Positions 18,728 through 28,040 of a stretch of DNA of 64,000 nt are shown here, in pieces. The position numbers were made by a program, and so were the translations under genes. The notes beneath the pieces were generated by a model, which was not told the origin of the DNA, searched no databases, and was given only the letters and a program-made list of their open reading frames with translations. How positions within the stretch are numbered: the stretch's first letter is position 1; the number at the start of each line of letters is the position of its first letter. This DNA is from Sphingomonas glacialis. Its GTDB lineage: Bacteria > Pseudomonadota > Alphaproteobacteria > Sphingomonadales > Sphingomonadaceae. The stretch lies in assembly GCF_014653575.1 (NCBI RefSeq), contig NZ_BNAQ01000002.1, positions 248,001 to 312,000 on the forward strand. Direction: 5' to 3'.

Positions 18728-19465
18728 ATGACCGACACGCTCTCCCCCACCCCCGCCCGCCCCGCGCTCGCCTATCATCTGACCGAGGGCGCGGGCCCGA
18801 CGATCGTCTTCCTACCGGGCTATGGCTCGGACATGGAGGGCAGCAAGGCGCTCGCGCTCGAGGCGTGGGCAAAGCGCAAAGGCCGCGCCTATCTGCGCTT
18901 CGATTATGGCGGCTGCGGCAGCAGCGAGGGCGACTTCGAGGAGCAGACGCTCGCCGGCTGGCGCGACGATGTCGTCGCGATGCTCGACGCAGCCGCAGGT
19001 GGCCCCGCGGTGCTGGTCGGATCATCGATGGGCGGCTGGCTGATGCTGCTCGTCGCGCGCGACCATCCCGAAAAGGTGGCGGCGCTGGTCGGGATCGCGG
19101 CGGCGCCCGATTTCACCGATTGGGGTTTCACCGTCGAGCAGAAGCTCGCGATCCTGTCCGAAGGTCGGCTCGAAAAGGTCGGGCGCTATGCCGACCTGCC
19201 GATGGTCTATACCCGCGCCTTCTGGCAATCGGGCGAGGCCAATCGCGTGCTCTTCGCCGGATTGGCGATCGATGTGCCGGTGCGGCTGCTCCACGGCATG
19301 GCCGATACCGAAGTGCCCGCCAACCGCTCGATCCATCTGGTCGAGCAGCTCCGTTCAGCCGATGTGCAGCTTGCTTTGGTGAAGGGAGGCGACCACCGCC
19401 TGTCGCGCGACGCCGACCTCGCGTTGCTCGAGGCGACGCTCGAAAGTGTGATGGCCGATCTATGA
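18728..19465 (+). CDS. Alpha/beta hydrolase (ABHD10-like)
   Basis: 245 residues, no signal peptide. It has TIVFLPGYGSDMEGSKA (oxyanion region), YGGCGSSEGDF, nucleophile LVGSSMGGW near residue 99, Asp in HGMADTEVP and His in KGGDHRLSR. This pattern is typical of bacterial homologues of ABHD10-type thioesterases or acyl hydrolases. The stop overlaps the next start (ATGA). Confidence 0.88.
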   Translation: MTDTLSPTPARPALAYHLTEGAGPTIVFLPGYGSDMEGSKALALEAWAKRKGRAYLRFDYGGCGSSEGDFEEQTLAGWRDDVVAMLDAAAGGPAVLVGSSMGGWLMLLVARDHPEKVAALVGIAAAPDFTDWGFTVEQKLAILSEGRLEKVGRYADLPMVYTRAFWQSGEANRVLFAGLAIDVPVRLLHGMADTEVPANRSIHLVEQLRSADVQLALVKGGDHRLSRDADLALLEATLESVMADL

Positions 19466-20220
19466 CCCTGTTGCTGCTCGCTCCCCTGTTGTTCGCGCAA
19501 AGCGCCGCGCCGATCGGCCCGCCCGCCCCGCCGCCGTCGCAGCGCTACGAAAAGTGCCTCGATCTCGCGACCAACAACCCGAGCTTGGCCGAAGCCGAAG
19601 CCGGGCAATGGCAGCTCGCGGGCGGTGGTTTCCTCGCCGGGCAGTGCCTCGGCATGGCCTATGCCAATGAACAGCGCTGGCCCGCCGCCGCGACCGCGTT
19701 CGATGCCGCCGCGCGTGCCGCCGAAAAGGCCGGCGACGGCCGTGCGGTCAATTACTGGGCGCAAGCGGGCAATGCCTGGCTTGCCTCGGGCGATGCGACC
19801 AAGGCGCGCGCCGCGCTCGATGCCGCGCTGGCGGGCGGATCGCTGACCGGCCTGCCGCTGGGCGAAGCGCATCTCGACCGCGCGCGCGCGATGGTTGCCG
19901 GGGGCGATCTCGACGGTGCGCGCGACGATCTCGACCGCGCGCTTGCTGAGGTGCCCGAAGACCCGCTCGCTTGGCTGCTCTCGGCGACGCTCGCGCGGCG
20001 GCAGAGCCAGATCGTCCGCGCGCAGCACGACATCGCCGAAGCGCTGCGGCGCGGCAGCGACGACCCAGCGGTCCAGCTCGAGGCGGGCAATATCGCGGCG
20101 TTCGCGAAGGACGAAGCCGGCGCGCGGGCCGCGTGGCAGCAAGCGGTCACGCTGCGGCCCGACAGCGCCGCCGGAAAGGCCGCCGCCGCCGCATTGCTGC
20201 AGTTCACCGCCAAGCCCTGA
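19462..20220 (+). CDS. Exported tetratricopeptide-repeat protein
   Basis: 252 residues with a short signal-like N-terminus ([16 protein letters not shown]) followed by a proline-rich linker and about five TPR-like helical repeats, such as [28 protein letters not shown] scaffold role in the periplasm is likely; the partner is unknown. Translationally coupled to the hydrolase upstream through an ATGA overlap. Confidence 0.85.
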   Translation: MTLLLLAPLLFAQSAAPIGPPAPPPSQRYEKCLDLATNNPSLAEAEAGQWQLAGGGFLAGQCLGMAYANEQRWPAAATAFDAAARAAEKAGDGRAVNYWAQAGNAWLASGDATKARAALDAALAGGSLTGLPLGEAHLDRARAMVAGGDLDGARDDLDRALAEVPEDPLAWLLSATLARRQSQIVRAQHDIAEALRRGSDDPAVQLEAGNIAAFAKDEAGARAAWQQAVTLRPDSAAGKAAAAALLQFTAKP

Positions 20221-20296
20221 CGCTTTTGGAACGCGTCGGGGTGGCATCGCTGCTCGCGCACGCCTATCTCGGCGCAAAGCACAATGGAGCGCGCCG

Positions 20297-20713
20297 ATGA
20301 AATATCTCCACACCATGATCCGCGTCACCGATCCCGATGGGACGATCGCGTTCTTCAAGCTGCTCGGGCTCGAGGAAGTGCGGCGGATGGACAGCGAGAA
20401 GGGCCGCTTCACGCTGATCTTCCTCGCCGCCCCCGGCGACCATGACGCGCAGGTCGAGCTGACGCACAATTGGGATCCCGAACCCTATACCGGCGGGCGC
20501 AATTTCGGGCATCTCGCCTACCGCGTCGATAATATCTACGAGACGTGCCAGCGGTTGCACGACGGCGGCGTGACGATCAATCGCCCGCCGCGCGACGGCC
20601 ACATGGCGTTCGTCCGCACCCCCGACAACATCTCGATCGAACTGCTCCAGGAAGGCGGCGCGCTGGCGCCGGCCGAGCCGTGGGCGTCGATGCCCAACAC
20701 CGGCGAATGGTGA
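20297..20713 (+). CDS. gloA: Lactoylglutathione lyase (glyoxalase I)
   Basis: 138 residues, a VOC-fold metalloenzyme that converts the methylglyoxal-glutathione hemithioacetal to S-lactoylglutathione. The N-terminal HTMIRVTD supplies the first metal His. FLGHLAYRV-type (here [11 protein letters not shown]) and ISIELLQ supply the later His and Glu. ATG at 20297 has an upstream GGAG. The stop overlaps gloB, giving a complete glyoxalase pair. Confidence 0.94.
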   Translation: MKYLHTMIRVTDPDGTIAFFKLLGLEEVRRMDSEKGRFTLIFLAAPGDHDAQVELTHNWDPEPYTGGRNFGHLAYRVDNIYETCQRLHDGGVTINRPPRDGHMAFVRTPDNISIELLQEGGALAPAEPWASMPNTGEW

Positions 20714-21441
20714 TGGCAGGCGCGCTCGAGATCGTCCGCATCCCGGCACTGAGCGACAATTATGTCTGGCTGGTGCATGATCCCGTCTCCGACGAGACCG
20801 TGGTGATCGATCCGAGCGACGCCGCCCCCGTGCTCGCCGCGGCCGAGGCGCGCGGCTGGACGATCTCGCAGATCTGGAACACGCACTGGCACCCCGATCA
20901 CACCGGCGGCAACGCCGCGATCAAGGCGCTCGGCGCGGTGGTTAGTGGCCCCGCCGCCGAGGCCGGCAAGATCCCGACGCTCGATTACGGCGTGCGCGAA
21001 GGCGATTCGGTGCGCATCGGCACGCATGTCGCGCGGGTCATCGAGACGCCCGGCCACACCGCCGGGCACGTCGTGTTCTACATGGCCGACGACGCTGCAC
21101 TGTTCAGCGGCGACACGCTGTTCGCGATGGGCTGTGGGCGGCTGTTCGAGGGCGATGCCGCGCAGATGTACGGCAATATGCAACGCCTCGCGGCGCTGCC
21201 ACCCGAGACCATCGTTTATTGCGCGCACGAATATACGCAGTCGAACGGCCGCTACGCCGCCGCTGCCGAGCCCGACAATCAGGCCGTCACCGACCGGATG
21301 GCTACGGTTGACGCGCAGCGCGCAGCGGGGGAGCCGACCGTTCCGACGACGATCGCGCTTGAGCTAGCGACCAACCCGTTCCTGCGCGCGACATCGGCCG
21401 ACCAGCTCGCCGAGCGGCGTGCAGCCAAGGATGCATTCTAG
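20713..21441 (+). CDS. gloB: Hydroxyacylglutathione hydrolase (glyoxalase II)
   Basis: 242 residues, a metallo-beta-lactamase-fold thioesterase that frees D-lactate and glutathione. The binuclear metal motif is NTHWHPDHTGG near residue 53, followed by ETPGHTAGHV, FSGDTLF and CAHEYT. The ATG at 20713 overlaps the gloA stop (TGATG); an in-frame ATG at 20707 is possible but lies inside gloA. It acts directly after GloA in methylglyoxal detoxification. Confidence 0.95.
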   Translation: MAGALEIVRIPALSDNYVWLVHDPVSDETVVIDPSDAAPVLAAAEARGWTISQIWNTHWHPDHTGGNAAIKALGAVVSGPAAEAGKIPTLDYGVREGDSVRIGTHVARVIETPGHTAGHVVFYMADDAALFSGDTLFAMGCGRLFEGDAAQMYGNMQRLAALPPETIVYCAHEYTQSNGRYAAAAEPDNQAVTDRMATVDAQRAAGEPTVPTTIALELATNPFLRATSADQLAERRAAKDAF

Positions 21442-21498
21442 CCGTATCTGCGGTATGACGCGGATGGGGCCGCAAGCGTTTTGAAAAGGACCGATCGC

Positions 21499-21906
21499 AT
21501 GTTCCGCTTCATCCTTCCGCTCATCGTGCTGGCTGGCGCGAGCGCCGCGCTGTCCGCCGACTCGAAAGAGTATCGCGCACGTGAAGCGGCGCGCGATCAG
21601 GTCGAGCTCGACAAGCAGCTTGCCGGCCTCGTGCCGGGCAAGCCGCAAAGCTGCATCGACACCTTCCGGTATCGCGACTCGACGCGCGTCGGCGACAAGA
21701 TCCTCTACAAGAACGGCCGCAACGACGTGATGGTCAACGATACCGGCGGCGGCTGCTTCGGCCTACGGCGTGGCGATGCAATCATCACCAAGACCTTCGG
21801 CAGCCAGTTCTGCCGCGGCGATATCGTGCGGACGGCCGATCTCATAACGAGCACGCCGAGCGGGAGCTGCAGCTTCGGCGACTTCGTCCCCTATCGCAGG
21901 CCGTGA
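21499..21906 (+). CDS. Secreted Cys-containing protein, first of a tandem pair
   Basis: 135 residues. The start at MFRFILPLIVLAGASAALSA is a signal peptide, with AAGGA upstream. The mature region has four well-spaced cysteines (PQSCIDTF, GGGCFGLR, SQFCRGDI, SGSCSFGDFVPY), suggesting two disulfides. The core pattern PGKPxxC...GGxC...QxCRxD...CxxGxFVP recurs in the next gene. Function unknown; this looks like a short conserved exported family of Sphingomonadales. Confidence 0.82.
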   Translation: MFRFILPLIVLAGASAALSADSKEYRAREAARDQVELDKQLAGLVPGKPQSCIDTFRYRDSTRVGDKILYKNGRNDVMVNDTGGGCFGLRRGDAIITKTFGSQFCRGDIVRTADLITSTPSGSCSFGDFVPYRRP

Positions 21907-22274
21907 TCCGCGGGCTGCTGCTGGTGGCGGCGCTGGGCGGGGCGACCGCATCGGACGATGCGAAGGATCTCGCCAAGGCGCTCTTGGGCCGGACGCCGGG
22001 CAAGCCCGAGACCTGCGTTTCGCCCAGCCGCGTCGGCGCGCCGCAGGTTATCGGCGACCACACCTTGCTGTACCGCGACGGCAGCCGGATGTGGCGCAAC
22101 GATTTGCCCGATGGCTGCCCCGGGCTCGACGACGATGCGATCGTCGTTACCGAGGTCTATGGTGGGCAATTGTGCCGCAACGATCAATTCTACACGCTCG
22201 AACGCACGGGCAGCACGATCCCTGGGCCGCGGTGTCGGCTGGGGAGCTTCGTGCCGTGGGACAAGCGGCGGTAG
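21903..22274 (+). CDS. Secreted Cys-containing protein, second of a tandem pair
   Basis: 123 residues starting at a GTG that overlaps the previous stop. A short hydrophobic N-terminus (MIRGLLLVAALGGATA) precedes a mature part with the same four-Cys pattern: GRTPGKPETC, DGCPGLD, GQLCRNDQ and CRLGSFVPWD. It is a diverged tandem duplicate of the upstream gene. No known function. Confidence 0.8.
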   Translation: MIRGLLLVAALGGATASDDAKDLAKALLGRTPGKPETCVSPSRVGAPQVIGDHTLLYRDGSRMWRNDLPDGCPGLDDDAIVVTEVYGGQLCRNDQFYTLERTGSTIPGPRCRLGSFVPWDKRR

Positions 22275-22334
22275 GAACCGGGCCGTTTCCAGGGCGAAGC
22301 CGCCGCAGCCTCGCTAAAGCGCGCCACTCCAGAC

Positions 22335-22424
22335 CCGTTCGGGCTGAGCCTGTCGAAGCCCCGCCGCACCCACACCCCCTGCGCAAGCGGCGAGGTGCCC
22401 TTCGACAGGCTCAGGGCGAACGGG
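22335..22424. repeat. Intergenic repeat, type E
   Basis: The arms GCTGAGCCTGTCGAAG and CTTCGACAGGCTCAG lie inside CGTTCG/CGAACGG ends, in the convergent gap before hslU. Confidence 0.85.
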
Positions 22425-22468
22425 AGGGGCTGCGACAGTCCTGAAGGCGAAGACGATGCCCCGCCTTG

Positions 22469-23764
22469 TTAGAGCACGAACCGGCTGAGGTCAGTGTTGC
22501 GCGCGATGCTCGCCAGATGCGTTTCGACATACGCCGCGTCGACCACCACGGTCTCGCCACCGCGATCCTCGGCATTGAAGCTGACATCCTCGAGCAGCTT
22601 TTCCATCACCGTCTGCAAGCGCCGCGCACCGATATTCTCAATCTCGCCATTCACTTCGGCGGCGATCCGCGCGACGGCGCGGATACCCTCCGCGGTGAAC
22701 TCTACCGCAACGCCCTCGGTCGCGATCAACGCGACATATTGCTGCGTCAGCGACGCCTTGGTGTCGGAGAGGATCGCAACGAAATCGTCCTCGGTCAGGG
22801 CCTTCAATTCGACGCGGATGGGCAGGCGGCCCTGCAACTCGGGCAACAGGTCGGACGGCTTGGCGACATGGAACGCGCCGCTCGCGATGAAGAGCACGTG
22901 ATCGGTCTTCATCGGCCCGTATTTGGTTGCAACGGTCGTTCCCTCGATCAGCGGCAGGAGATCGCGCTGCACGCCCTCGCGGCTGACCGATCCGCCGCGC
23001 CCGTCGCTCACCGCGATCTTGTCGATCTCGTCGAGGAAGACGATACCGTTGGCCTCGGCGTCGGCGATCGCCGCGCGGCTGAGCTCGTCCTGGTCGAGCC
23101 GCTTGTCGGCCTCTTCCTCGACGAGCTTGTCCCAGGCGGCGGGGACGCTCAGCTTGCGGCGCTTGAGCTGGCCGCCGCCGAACGCCTTGCCCATCATCTC
23201 GGACAGGTTGATCATCTGCGCGCCGCCGCCGGGCATTTCGAACGGCATCGCGGGCGCCGCCTCGAGTTCGATCTCGATCTCGGTGTCGCGCAGATGCCCG
23301 TCATGGAGACGTTGCCGAAAGGCCTCGCGTGTCGCCTCGCTCGCGCCCTTGCCGGTCAGCGCGTCGAGGAGGCGCGCCATCGCGGCTTCCTCGGCCTTGT
23401 CCTTGACCGCGCCGCGGCGACGCTCCTTCTCGAGCCGGATCGCTTCCTCGACCAGGTCGCGCGCAATCTGTTCGACGTCGCGGCCGACATAGCCGACTTC
23501 GGTGAACTTGGTCGCCTCGACCTTGATGAACGGCGCGTCGGCGAGCTTGGCCAGCCGGCGGCTGATCTCGGTCTTGCCGCAGCCGGTCGGCCCGATCATC
23601 AGGATGTTCTTGGGGCTGACCTCGTCGCGCAGATCGGGTGCGAGCTGCTGGCGGCGCCAGCGGTTGCGCATCGCGACCGCGACCGCGCGCTTGGCGTCGG
23701 CCTGGCCGATGATGTGCGCGTCGAGCGCGGCGACGATGGCTTTGGGGGTGAGGTCTTGGTTCAT
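22469..23764 (-). CDS. hslU: HslUV protease ATPase subunit
   Basis: A 431-residue AAA+ unfoldase that feeds substrates to HslV. Walker A is [11 protein letters not shown] near residue 53, followed by [10 protein letters not shown], and Walker B is [10 protein letters not shown]. The insertion I-domain lies between these, and the conserved C-terminus LSRFVL, which docks into HslV, is intact. It follows hslV on the same strand, separated by a palindromic repeat. Confidence 0.97.
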   Translation of the reverse strand: MNQDLTPKAIVAALDAHIIGQADAKRAVAVAMRNRWRRQQLAPDLRDEVSPKNILMIGPTGCGKTEISRRLAKLADAPFIKVEATKFTEVGYVGRDVEQIARDLVEEAIRLEKERRRGAVKDKAEEAAMARLLDALTGKGASEATREAFRQRLHDGHLRDTEIEIELEAAPAMPFEMPGGGAQMINLSEMMGKAFGGGQLKRRKLSVPAAWDKLVEEEADKRLDQDELSRAAIADAEANGIVFLDEIDKIAVSDGRGGSVSREGVQRDLLPLIEGTTVATKYGPMKTDHVLFIASGAFHVAKPSDLLPELQGRLPIRVELKALTEDDFVAILSDTKASLTQQYVALIATEGVAVEFTAEGIRAVARIAAEVNGEIENIGARRLQTVMEKLLEDVSFNAEDRGGETVVVDAAYVETHLASIARNTDLSRFVL

Positions 23765-23774
23765 ATCTGCTTCC

Positions 23775-23855
23775 GTCGCCCCGGCGGAGGCCGGGGCCGC
23801 TATGGTGCAAGGGCGCGCGCTAGAGCCTAGCGGCCCCGGCCTCCGCCGGGGCGAC
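23775..23855. repeat. Palindromic repeat between hslV and hslU
   Basis: A near-perfect long dyad: GTCGCCCCGGCGGAGGCCGG and CCGGCCTCCGCCGGGGCGAC flank a 40-bp centre that itself contains GCCGCTA/TAGCGGC. It lies within the hslVU transcript, where the RNA would fold into a strong hairpin. Confidence 0.85.
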
Positions 23856-23860
23856 GCGCA

Positions 23861-24415
23861 TCACGCGCTCGTGTCGAGCCCTTCGACCGTCAGCCGGTCG
23901 TTGGTATAGACGCACAGCTCGCCTGCAATTCCCATCGCCTTGCGCGCGATCGTCTCGGCATCGGCTTCGTAATCCGCCAGCGCGCGCGCCGCGGCGAGCG
24001 CGAAATTGCCGCCCGATCCGATCGCCGCGATCCCCGCCTCGGGCTCGAGCACGTCGCCATTGCCCGTCAGGATCAGCGTCACGTCCTTGTCGGCGACGAT
24101 CATCATCGCCTCGAGGTTGCGCAGATATTTATCGGTCCGCCAGTCCTTGGCGAGCTCGACCGCGCTGCGCAGCAGCTGGCCGTGATGCTGTTCGAGCTTG
24201 CGCTCGAGCCGCTCGAACAGCGTGAAGGCGTCGGCGGTTGCTCCGGCGAAGCCGCCGATCACCGATCCGTCGCCGAGGCGCCGCACCTTCTTCGCATTGG
24301 GTTTCATCACCGTCTGGCCCTGCGTCACCTGGCCGTCGCCGGCGACGATGACGCGGCCATTCTTGCGCACGGACAGGATCGTGGTGCCGTGCCACACACT
24401 TTTGTTCTCGCTCAT
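23861..24415 (-). CDS. hslV: HslUV protease proteolytic subunit
   Basis: 184 residues, a proteasome-like threonine peptidase. The catalytic Thr is in [13 protein letters not shown], ten residues in, so an N-terminal extension ([10 protein letters not shown]) must be removed, a known alphaproteobacterial trait. The core motifs [29 protein letters not shown] and [14 protein letters not shown] are intact. First gene of hslVU; divergent from the TMEM175-like gene. Confidence 0.96.
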   Translation of the reverse strand: MSENKSVWHGTTILSVRKNGRVIVAGDGQVTQGQTVMKPNAKKVRRLGDGSVIGGFAGATADAFTLFERLERKLEQHHGQLLRSAVELAKDWRTDKYLRNLEAMMIVADKDVTLILTGNGDVLEPEAGIAAIGSGGNFALAAARALADYEADAETIARKAMGIAGELCVYTNDRLTVEGLDTSA

Positions 24416-24508
24416 GGGGGGCGATATGGGATGCGGGGTCGCGCTGTGCAATCCGGCTTGCGTCGGCGCGCCCTGCTCGGCGATAGGAGGCGCGGGGGAA
24501 CGATACGT

Positions 24509-25153
24509 ATGAGCGACCAGCACGGCCATGCAGGGCCCGATCACCCGCTCGAGCGGCTGATCTTCTTTTCCGATGCGGTGTTCGCGATCGCGATCACGCT
24601 GCTGATCATCGAGGTGCACCCGCCGCACCTGCCGCATGGCGCGCCGTGGCAGGCCTATACCAGCGCCCTGCTCGCGCTCACGCCCAACTTCTTCGGCTTC
24701 TTCGTCAGCTTCTTCGTGATCGGCGCCTTCTGGTCGGGGCACCACCGGGCGTTCGGGCTCGCCGGGCACTATTCCGACACGCTCGTCGCGCCCAATTTGC
24801 AGATGCTGTGCGCGATCGTGTTCATGCCGTTCGCCACCGCCTTCATGAGCGCGAACCTCGGGACGCTGGTCCCATCGCTGCTCTACGCGCTGACGCTGAT
24901 CGTGACCGGGTTCCTGAGCATGCGGCTCACACGGCTGACGACCAGCCCGGGCGTGGTGCGCGCCGATGCGCCGGCAGCCGACATCGCGCTTGCGCGCGCG
25001 CGCGGCGGCGGCGTGGTGCTCGGCGCGCTCGTCGCGTTGGGCATGGCGTTCTTCATCGCGCCGCTGAGCCAGGTCGGGCTCATCACGATCCCTTTGTGGC
25101 AATGGTTGCTGCGGCGACGCGTCTTGCGGCGCCTCGCCCGCGCATCGGCCTGA
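24509..25153 (+). CDS. TMEM175-family (DUF1211) potassium channel-like protein
   Basis: 214 residues with six predicted membrane segments. The first carries the family signature [21 protein letters not shown]; the FSD motif marks bacterial TMEM175 channels, which are potassium-selective. One copy of the six-helix unit is present, as usual in bacteria, which assemble as tetramers. ATG at 24509 after GGGGGAA; divergent from hslV. Confidence 0.9.
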   Translation: MSDQHGHAGPDHPLERLIFFSDAVFAIAITLLIIEVHPPHLPHGAPWQAYTSALLALTPNFFGFFVSFFVIGAFWSGHHRAFGLAGHYSDTLVAPNLQMLCAIVFMPFATAFMSANLGTLVPSLLYALTLIVTGFLSMRLTRLTTSPGVVRADAPAADIALARARGGGVVLGALVALGMAFFIAPLSQVGLITIPLWQWLLRRRVLRRLARASA

Positions 25154-25185
25154 GCCGAGCGGCGGGCGAAGCGCCGCGGTGCGCG

Positions 25186-25572
25186 TCAGTTCGACGGCGC
25201 GGTCATTGCGTTCATCGAGCCGTTCGACGCGGTGATCGACGGCTTGCCGACCGGCGGGCGCAGCGCCTCGCGCTCGGCGGCGGTCATCACCGCATCCATG
25301 TCGGGACGGAAATCGGCGATCGCGCGGTCGTCGGCATTGCGCTTGGGATCGAGCAGGTCGGTCGGCACATGCCCCTCGGCCGTTCCCGACGCCTTGGCGA
25401 GCGCGCTCGCGATCCGCCCGCGCGTCAGGAACGCGGCGAGCCCGGCGCCCGCCGCGACGACGACCGCGCCGATCGACCAGGCCGCGGTGCGGCTGATCGC
25501 AGGCGTGGCGCTGGCAGCCTCCGGCGCGGGAGCGCGCTTGGTGGCGCTTTTGGGAATCTGGGTCTTGGCCAT
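25186..25572 (-). CDS. Hypothetical single-span membrane protein
   Basis: 128 residues. A basic, Ala-rich N-terminus ([14 protein letters not shown]) precedes one membrane segment ([20 protein letters not shown]) and a hydrophilic C-terminal tail. It resembles no family I can name. The frame could start four codons earlier at 25584. Coding strength is supported by typical codon use only. Confidence 0.65.
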   Translation of the reverse strand: MAKTQIPKSATKRAPAPEAASATPAISRTAAWSIGAVVVAAGAGLAAFLTRGRIASALAKASGTAEGHVPTDLLDPKRNADDRAIADFRPDMDAVMTAAEREALRPPVGKPSITASNGSMNAMTAPSN

Positions 25573-25632
25573 GTCACATCTCATTCTGCAAAATCGGGCG
25601 CGCGGCGACCGAGGCCACCGCGCGCGAGGAAG

Positions 25633-26067
25633 TTAGCGGCAGCGCGCGTCGCGCGTGCTGTCCTTGTCGATCGCCTGGCCGGCAAGCGCACCGCCGACAC
25701 CGCCGAGCAAGGCGCCGAGCACGCCCGAACCACCCGGTGCGATCGCCGCGCCGAGCGCGCCGCCCGCGATTCCGCCGACGACGAGACCGGTCGTGCCGTC
25801 GCTATGGCGGCAATAGTAACGCCCGTCGCTGCCGCGATAGACGCGGTCGTTGTTGCTCAGCCGGCGCTCCTGATAGCGGCGGTTGTCGTCGCGGTAATAG
25901 CGCGAGGCATCGTAGCCGTTATACGCCGGATCGGGCCGGTCGTAATCGTATTGCGAATAGCCGCCGCCATAGCCGCGGCGCGGGCCGCCGCCGTAACTGT
26001 CGCCATATTCGTCGCAGCCGGCGACCAGGGTACATGCGGCCAACAGGCCGAGAGTGAGGGTGCGCAT
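25633..26067 (-). CDS. Lipoprotein with glycine-zipper domain
   Basis: 144 residues. The start MRTLTLGLLAACTLVAGC has a clear lipobox (LVAGC) and an AGGAGG ribosome-binding site, which fixes the start at 26067. A Tyr/Asp/Arg-rich middle region (YGGGYSQYDYDRPDPAY) is followed by YYCRHSDGTTG and a glycine-zipper 2TM-like segment (GGIAGGALGAAI). Probably anchored in the outer membrane; such proteins are envelope components of unknown specific role. Confidence 0.88.
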   Translation of the reverse strand: MRTLTLGLLAACTLVAGCDEYGDSYGGGPRRGYGGGYSQYDYDRPDPAYNGYDASRYYRDDNRRYQERRLSNNDRVYRGSDGRYYCRHSDGTTGLVVGGIAGGALGAAIAPGGSGVLGALLGGVGGALAGQAIDKDSTRDARCR

Positions 26068-26233
26068 TCGAATCCTCCTGTTATCGTATCCAAGCGCAAT
26101 GCGCGGGCGGCGATAAGGTTGCCCGCCGACGCCGCCCCGCCGCGCGGCGGAGCGATCCCGCGCGGCGCGCGATACGGTCAGGAGCGTGCGACGAAGCGTG
26201 CGCGCTTGACTCGATTGACCCCCGGAGCTGTCC

Positions 26234-26971
26234 TTATCGCTCGTCATCGTTTCCGTTTTCGTCATGATCGGCGTCGCGCGTGCGCAGCATCTTCATGTCG
26301 AACGGCAGCTCGGCATCGACCTGCGCGAGCAACGTCGGCCAGGCCTGCGCCAGCGACGCCGCGTCATACGCCGAATCGATCGGCTCGAAGGTATGCGCGA
26401 GCAATTGCATCAGCAGCCGGTCGTTATGGACGATGCGCTCGCCGACGTGCTCGCCGCGATACCAGACGGGCAGCGACCGCCCGGCAAAGGCGCGCTCCAA
26501 CGCTTCGTCGAGCAGCGCTTTGCGCGCCGAGCGGACCGCGACCTCCCAGGCGAGCGCGAACATCGTGCGCCCACCGCGGTGGCGCAGCGCATAGGCCGAT
26601 TGCTTCGACAGGCCGACATAGGCCGCGGCGTGGCTGACGCAGCCGTGCGTCGCGAGATGTTCGAGAAAGGCGCGCTGCTTGTCGGTCGTCCAGCCGGTGG
26701 CGGAGACGTCGCGCCACACCATGCCGTTCGCGCGGCGACGGCGCTTCGGGGCGGCCTCCGGCGCGCGCGCGGGATGGGGCGTGGCCTCGCGCGCGCGCGC
26801 CGCCTCGGCACGCTGGAGCTTGCGGATCCGCGCCCTGATCGCGGCGTGGGGATCGTGGCGGGTGCGCGGCTGGGGTGGCGCGTCGGGGGTTTGCGGGGGC
26901 GCGGGGTGATCGGCCGCGGACTCGCGCACGGGCGCGGCGTCGGATGGCGGCTGGGTCGAGTCTGACGGCAT
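26234..26971 (-). CDS. HTH-containing protein, sphingomonad hypothetical
   Basis: 245 residues. The N-terminal about 80 residues are Pro/Ala/Arg-rich and look disordered. The middle contains a helix-turn-helix resembling a terminase-small-subunit-type fold: DKQRAFLEHLATHGCVSHAAAYVGLSK with QSAYALRHR as recognition helix. The C-terminal part (PVWYRGEHVGERIVHNDRLLMQLLAH) recurs in similar sphingomonad proteins as far as I recognise. Start MPSDSTQPP at 26971 is preceded by AGAGGA. DNA binding is inferred; target unknown. Confidence 0.75.
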   Translation of the reverse strand: MPSDSTQPPSDAAPVRESAADHPAPPQTPDAPPQPRTRHDPHAAIRARIRKLQRAEAARAREATPHPARAPEAAPKRRRRANGMVWRDVSATGWTTDKQRAFLEHLATHGCVSHAAAYVGLSKQSAYALRHRGGRTMFALAWEVAVRSARKALLDEALERAFAGRSLPVWYRGEHVGERIVHNDRLLMQLLAHTFEPIDSAYDAASLAQAWPTLLAQVDAELPFDMKMLRTRDADHDENGNDDER

Positions 26972-27285
26972 GAGTCGGTCCTCTCCATGGGTAGCGAGGA
27001 TTCGGAACATATACAGAACAATGCGCTGTAGGACAGCCCCATCCGCAAGATTTTTTACGCCGCGCCGCCGAGGCTTTTGCGCAGCAAGCGACGAGCGCCC
27101 CCGCCCGTGGCCCGGACCGCGGCGCGACAGCGTTGGCCGACGAACGGGGTTTGCCACAGCGGCAGACGGTGTGGTGCCGCAGCGCGGCTTTGCTGCGGCG
27201 CCCCCCCCCTCCCCGCGGCGCGCAAGACTCGACGCCCCGCCTCGGCCGCGCTAGCCTACCCCCTGATATCCGGGGGGAAATCACG
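26972..27285. other. 314-bp intergenic region, no gene seen
   Basis: Divergent promoter region. It contains a T-run (GATTTTTTACG near 27050), a GCCGCAGCGCGGCTTTGCTGCGGC hairpin-like tract (from about 27176), and a run of C residues near 27200 that may be unstable. CCCCTGATATCCGGGGGG near 27260 forms a short dyad next to the start of the following gene. Confidence 0.6.
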
Positions 27286-27888
27286 ATGAGTCCATTTGGT
27301 TTGGTGTTCACGCTGTTCGGCCTGGTGCTGGGCCTGGCGCTCGCCGCGGTGCTCAACGGCTTTTCGCGTGCGTTGAAATTGAAGCGCGGCGTGCGGCCGG
27401 TGCGGATCGGCTGGCTGACGCCGTTGCTCGGGCTCGTGGTAATGCTCGACCTGACGAGTTTCTGGCTGCTCGCCTTCGATGCGCGCGAGCAGATCAGCGC
27501 GAACTACGTCACGCTGCTCAGCGTGCTGGCGATGGTCGGCGTCTATTATCTCGCGGCGACGCTGATCTTTCCCGACACGCCCGAGGACTGGCCCGATTTC
27601 GACGAATGGTACGACAAGCAGAACCGGCTGGTGATCGGCGGGCTGCTCACCGCGAATGTGGCGAGCTGGGTCGGGGGCGTCGTGCTCGACACGCTCCATC
27701 CGCGGCCCGAGGTGGTGGAGCCGGTGGGGAACGGGCTGGTGGTGCTGGTGTATCTGGTGAGCGGGTTCGGGGTGCTGGGGCTGCTGATCGCGCTGCTGCT
27801 GGTGAAGGGGCGGCGGGCGAATGCGGCGATGCTGGCGGGGGTTTGTGGGTTGTTGGTGGTGAGCGGGGTGATGGAGCCGTGGGTGTAG
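27286..27888 (+). CDS. Hypothetical membrane protein with about six spans
   Basis: 200 residues with about six hydrophobic segments, beginning GLVFTLFGLVLGLALAAVL. The amphipathic loop LIFPDTPEDWPDFDEWYDKQNR between segments 3 and 4 is acidic and likely conserved. Function unknown. ATG at 27286 follows GGGGGGAAA. The last 150 bp are unusually G-rich with GGG/GTG/CTG codons, unlike the rest of the gene. Confidence 0.8.
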   Translation: MSPFGLVFTLFGLVLGLALAAVLNGFSRALKLKRGVRPVRIGWLTPLLGLVVMLDLTSFWLLAFDAREQISANYVTLLSVLAMVGVYYLAATLIFPDTPEDWPDFDEWYDKQNRLVIGGLLTANVASWVGGVVLDTLHPRPEVVEPVGNGLVVLVYLVSGFGVLGLLIALLLVKGRRANAAMLAGVCGLLVVSGVMEPWV

Positions 27889-27894
27889 CCGAGC

Positions 27895-28003
27895 GCTCAA
27901 GCGCGGCCCGGCCGGCGGCGCTACAGCGCCGACCGACGGCCGGGTCCCCACAAAGTATGACTTTGTGGGGTGCCCGACGCGGCTTTGCCGCGACGCCCCC
28001 TAA
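27895..28003. repeat. Cluster of compact hairpins
   Basis: A perfect 10-bp stem CCCCACAAAG-TATGA-CTTTGTGGGG spans 27946-27970, followed by CGCGGC-TTT-GCCGCG around 27974-27988. A GGCCGGCGGCG...CGACGGCCGGG dyad precedes them. Related AAA/TTT-loop hairpins occur at 35941-36028. The cluster marks the left edge of the accessory spot. Confidence 0.75.
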
Positions 28004-28040
28004 TTAACTCCCGGCGTCCGGTAATTACATAATCACCGAC

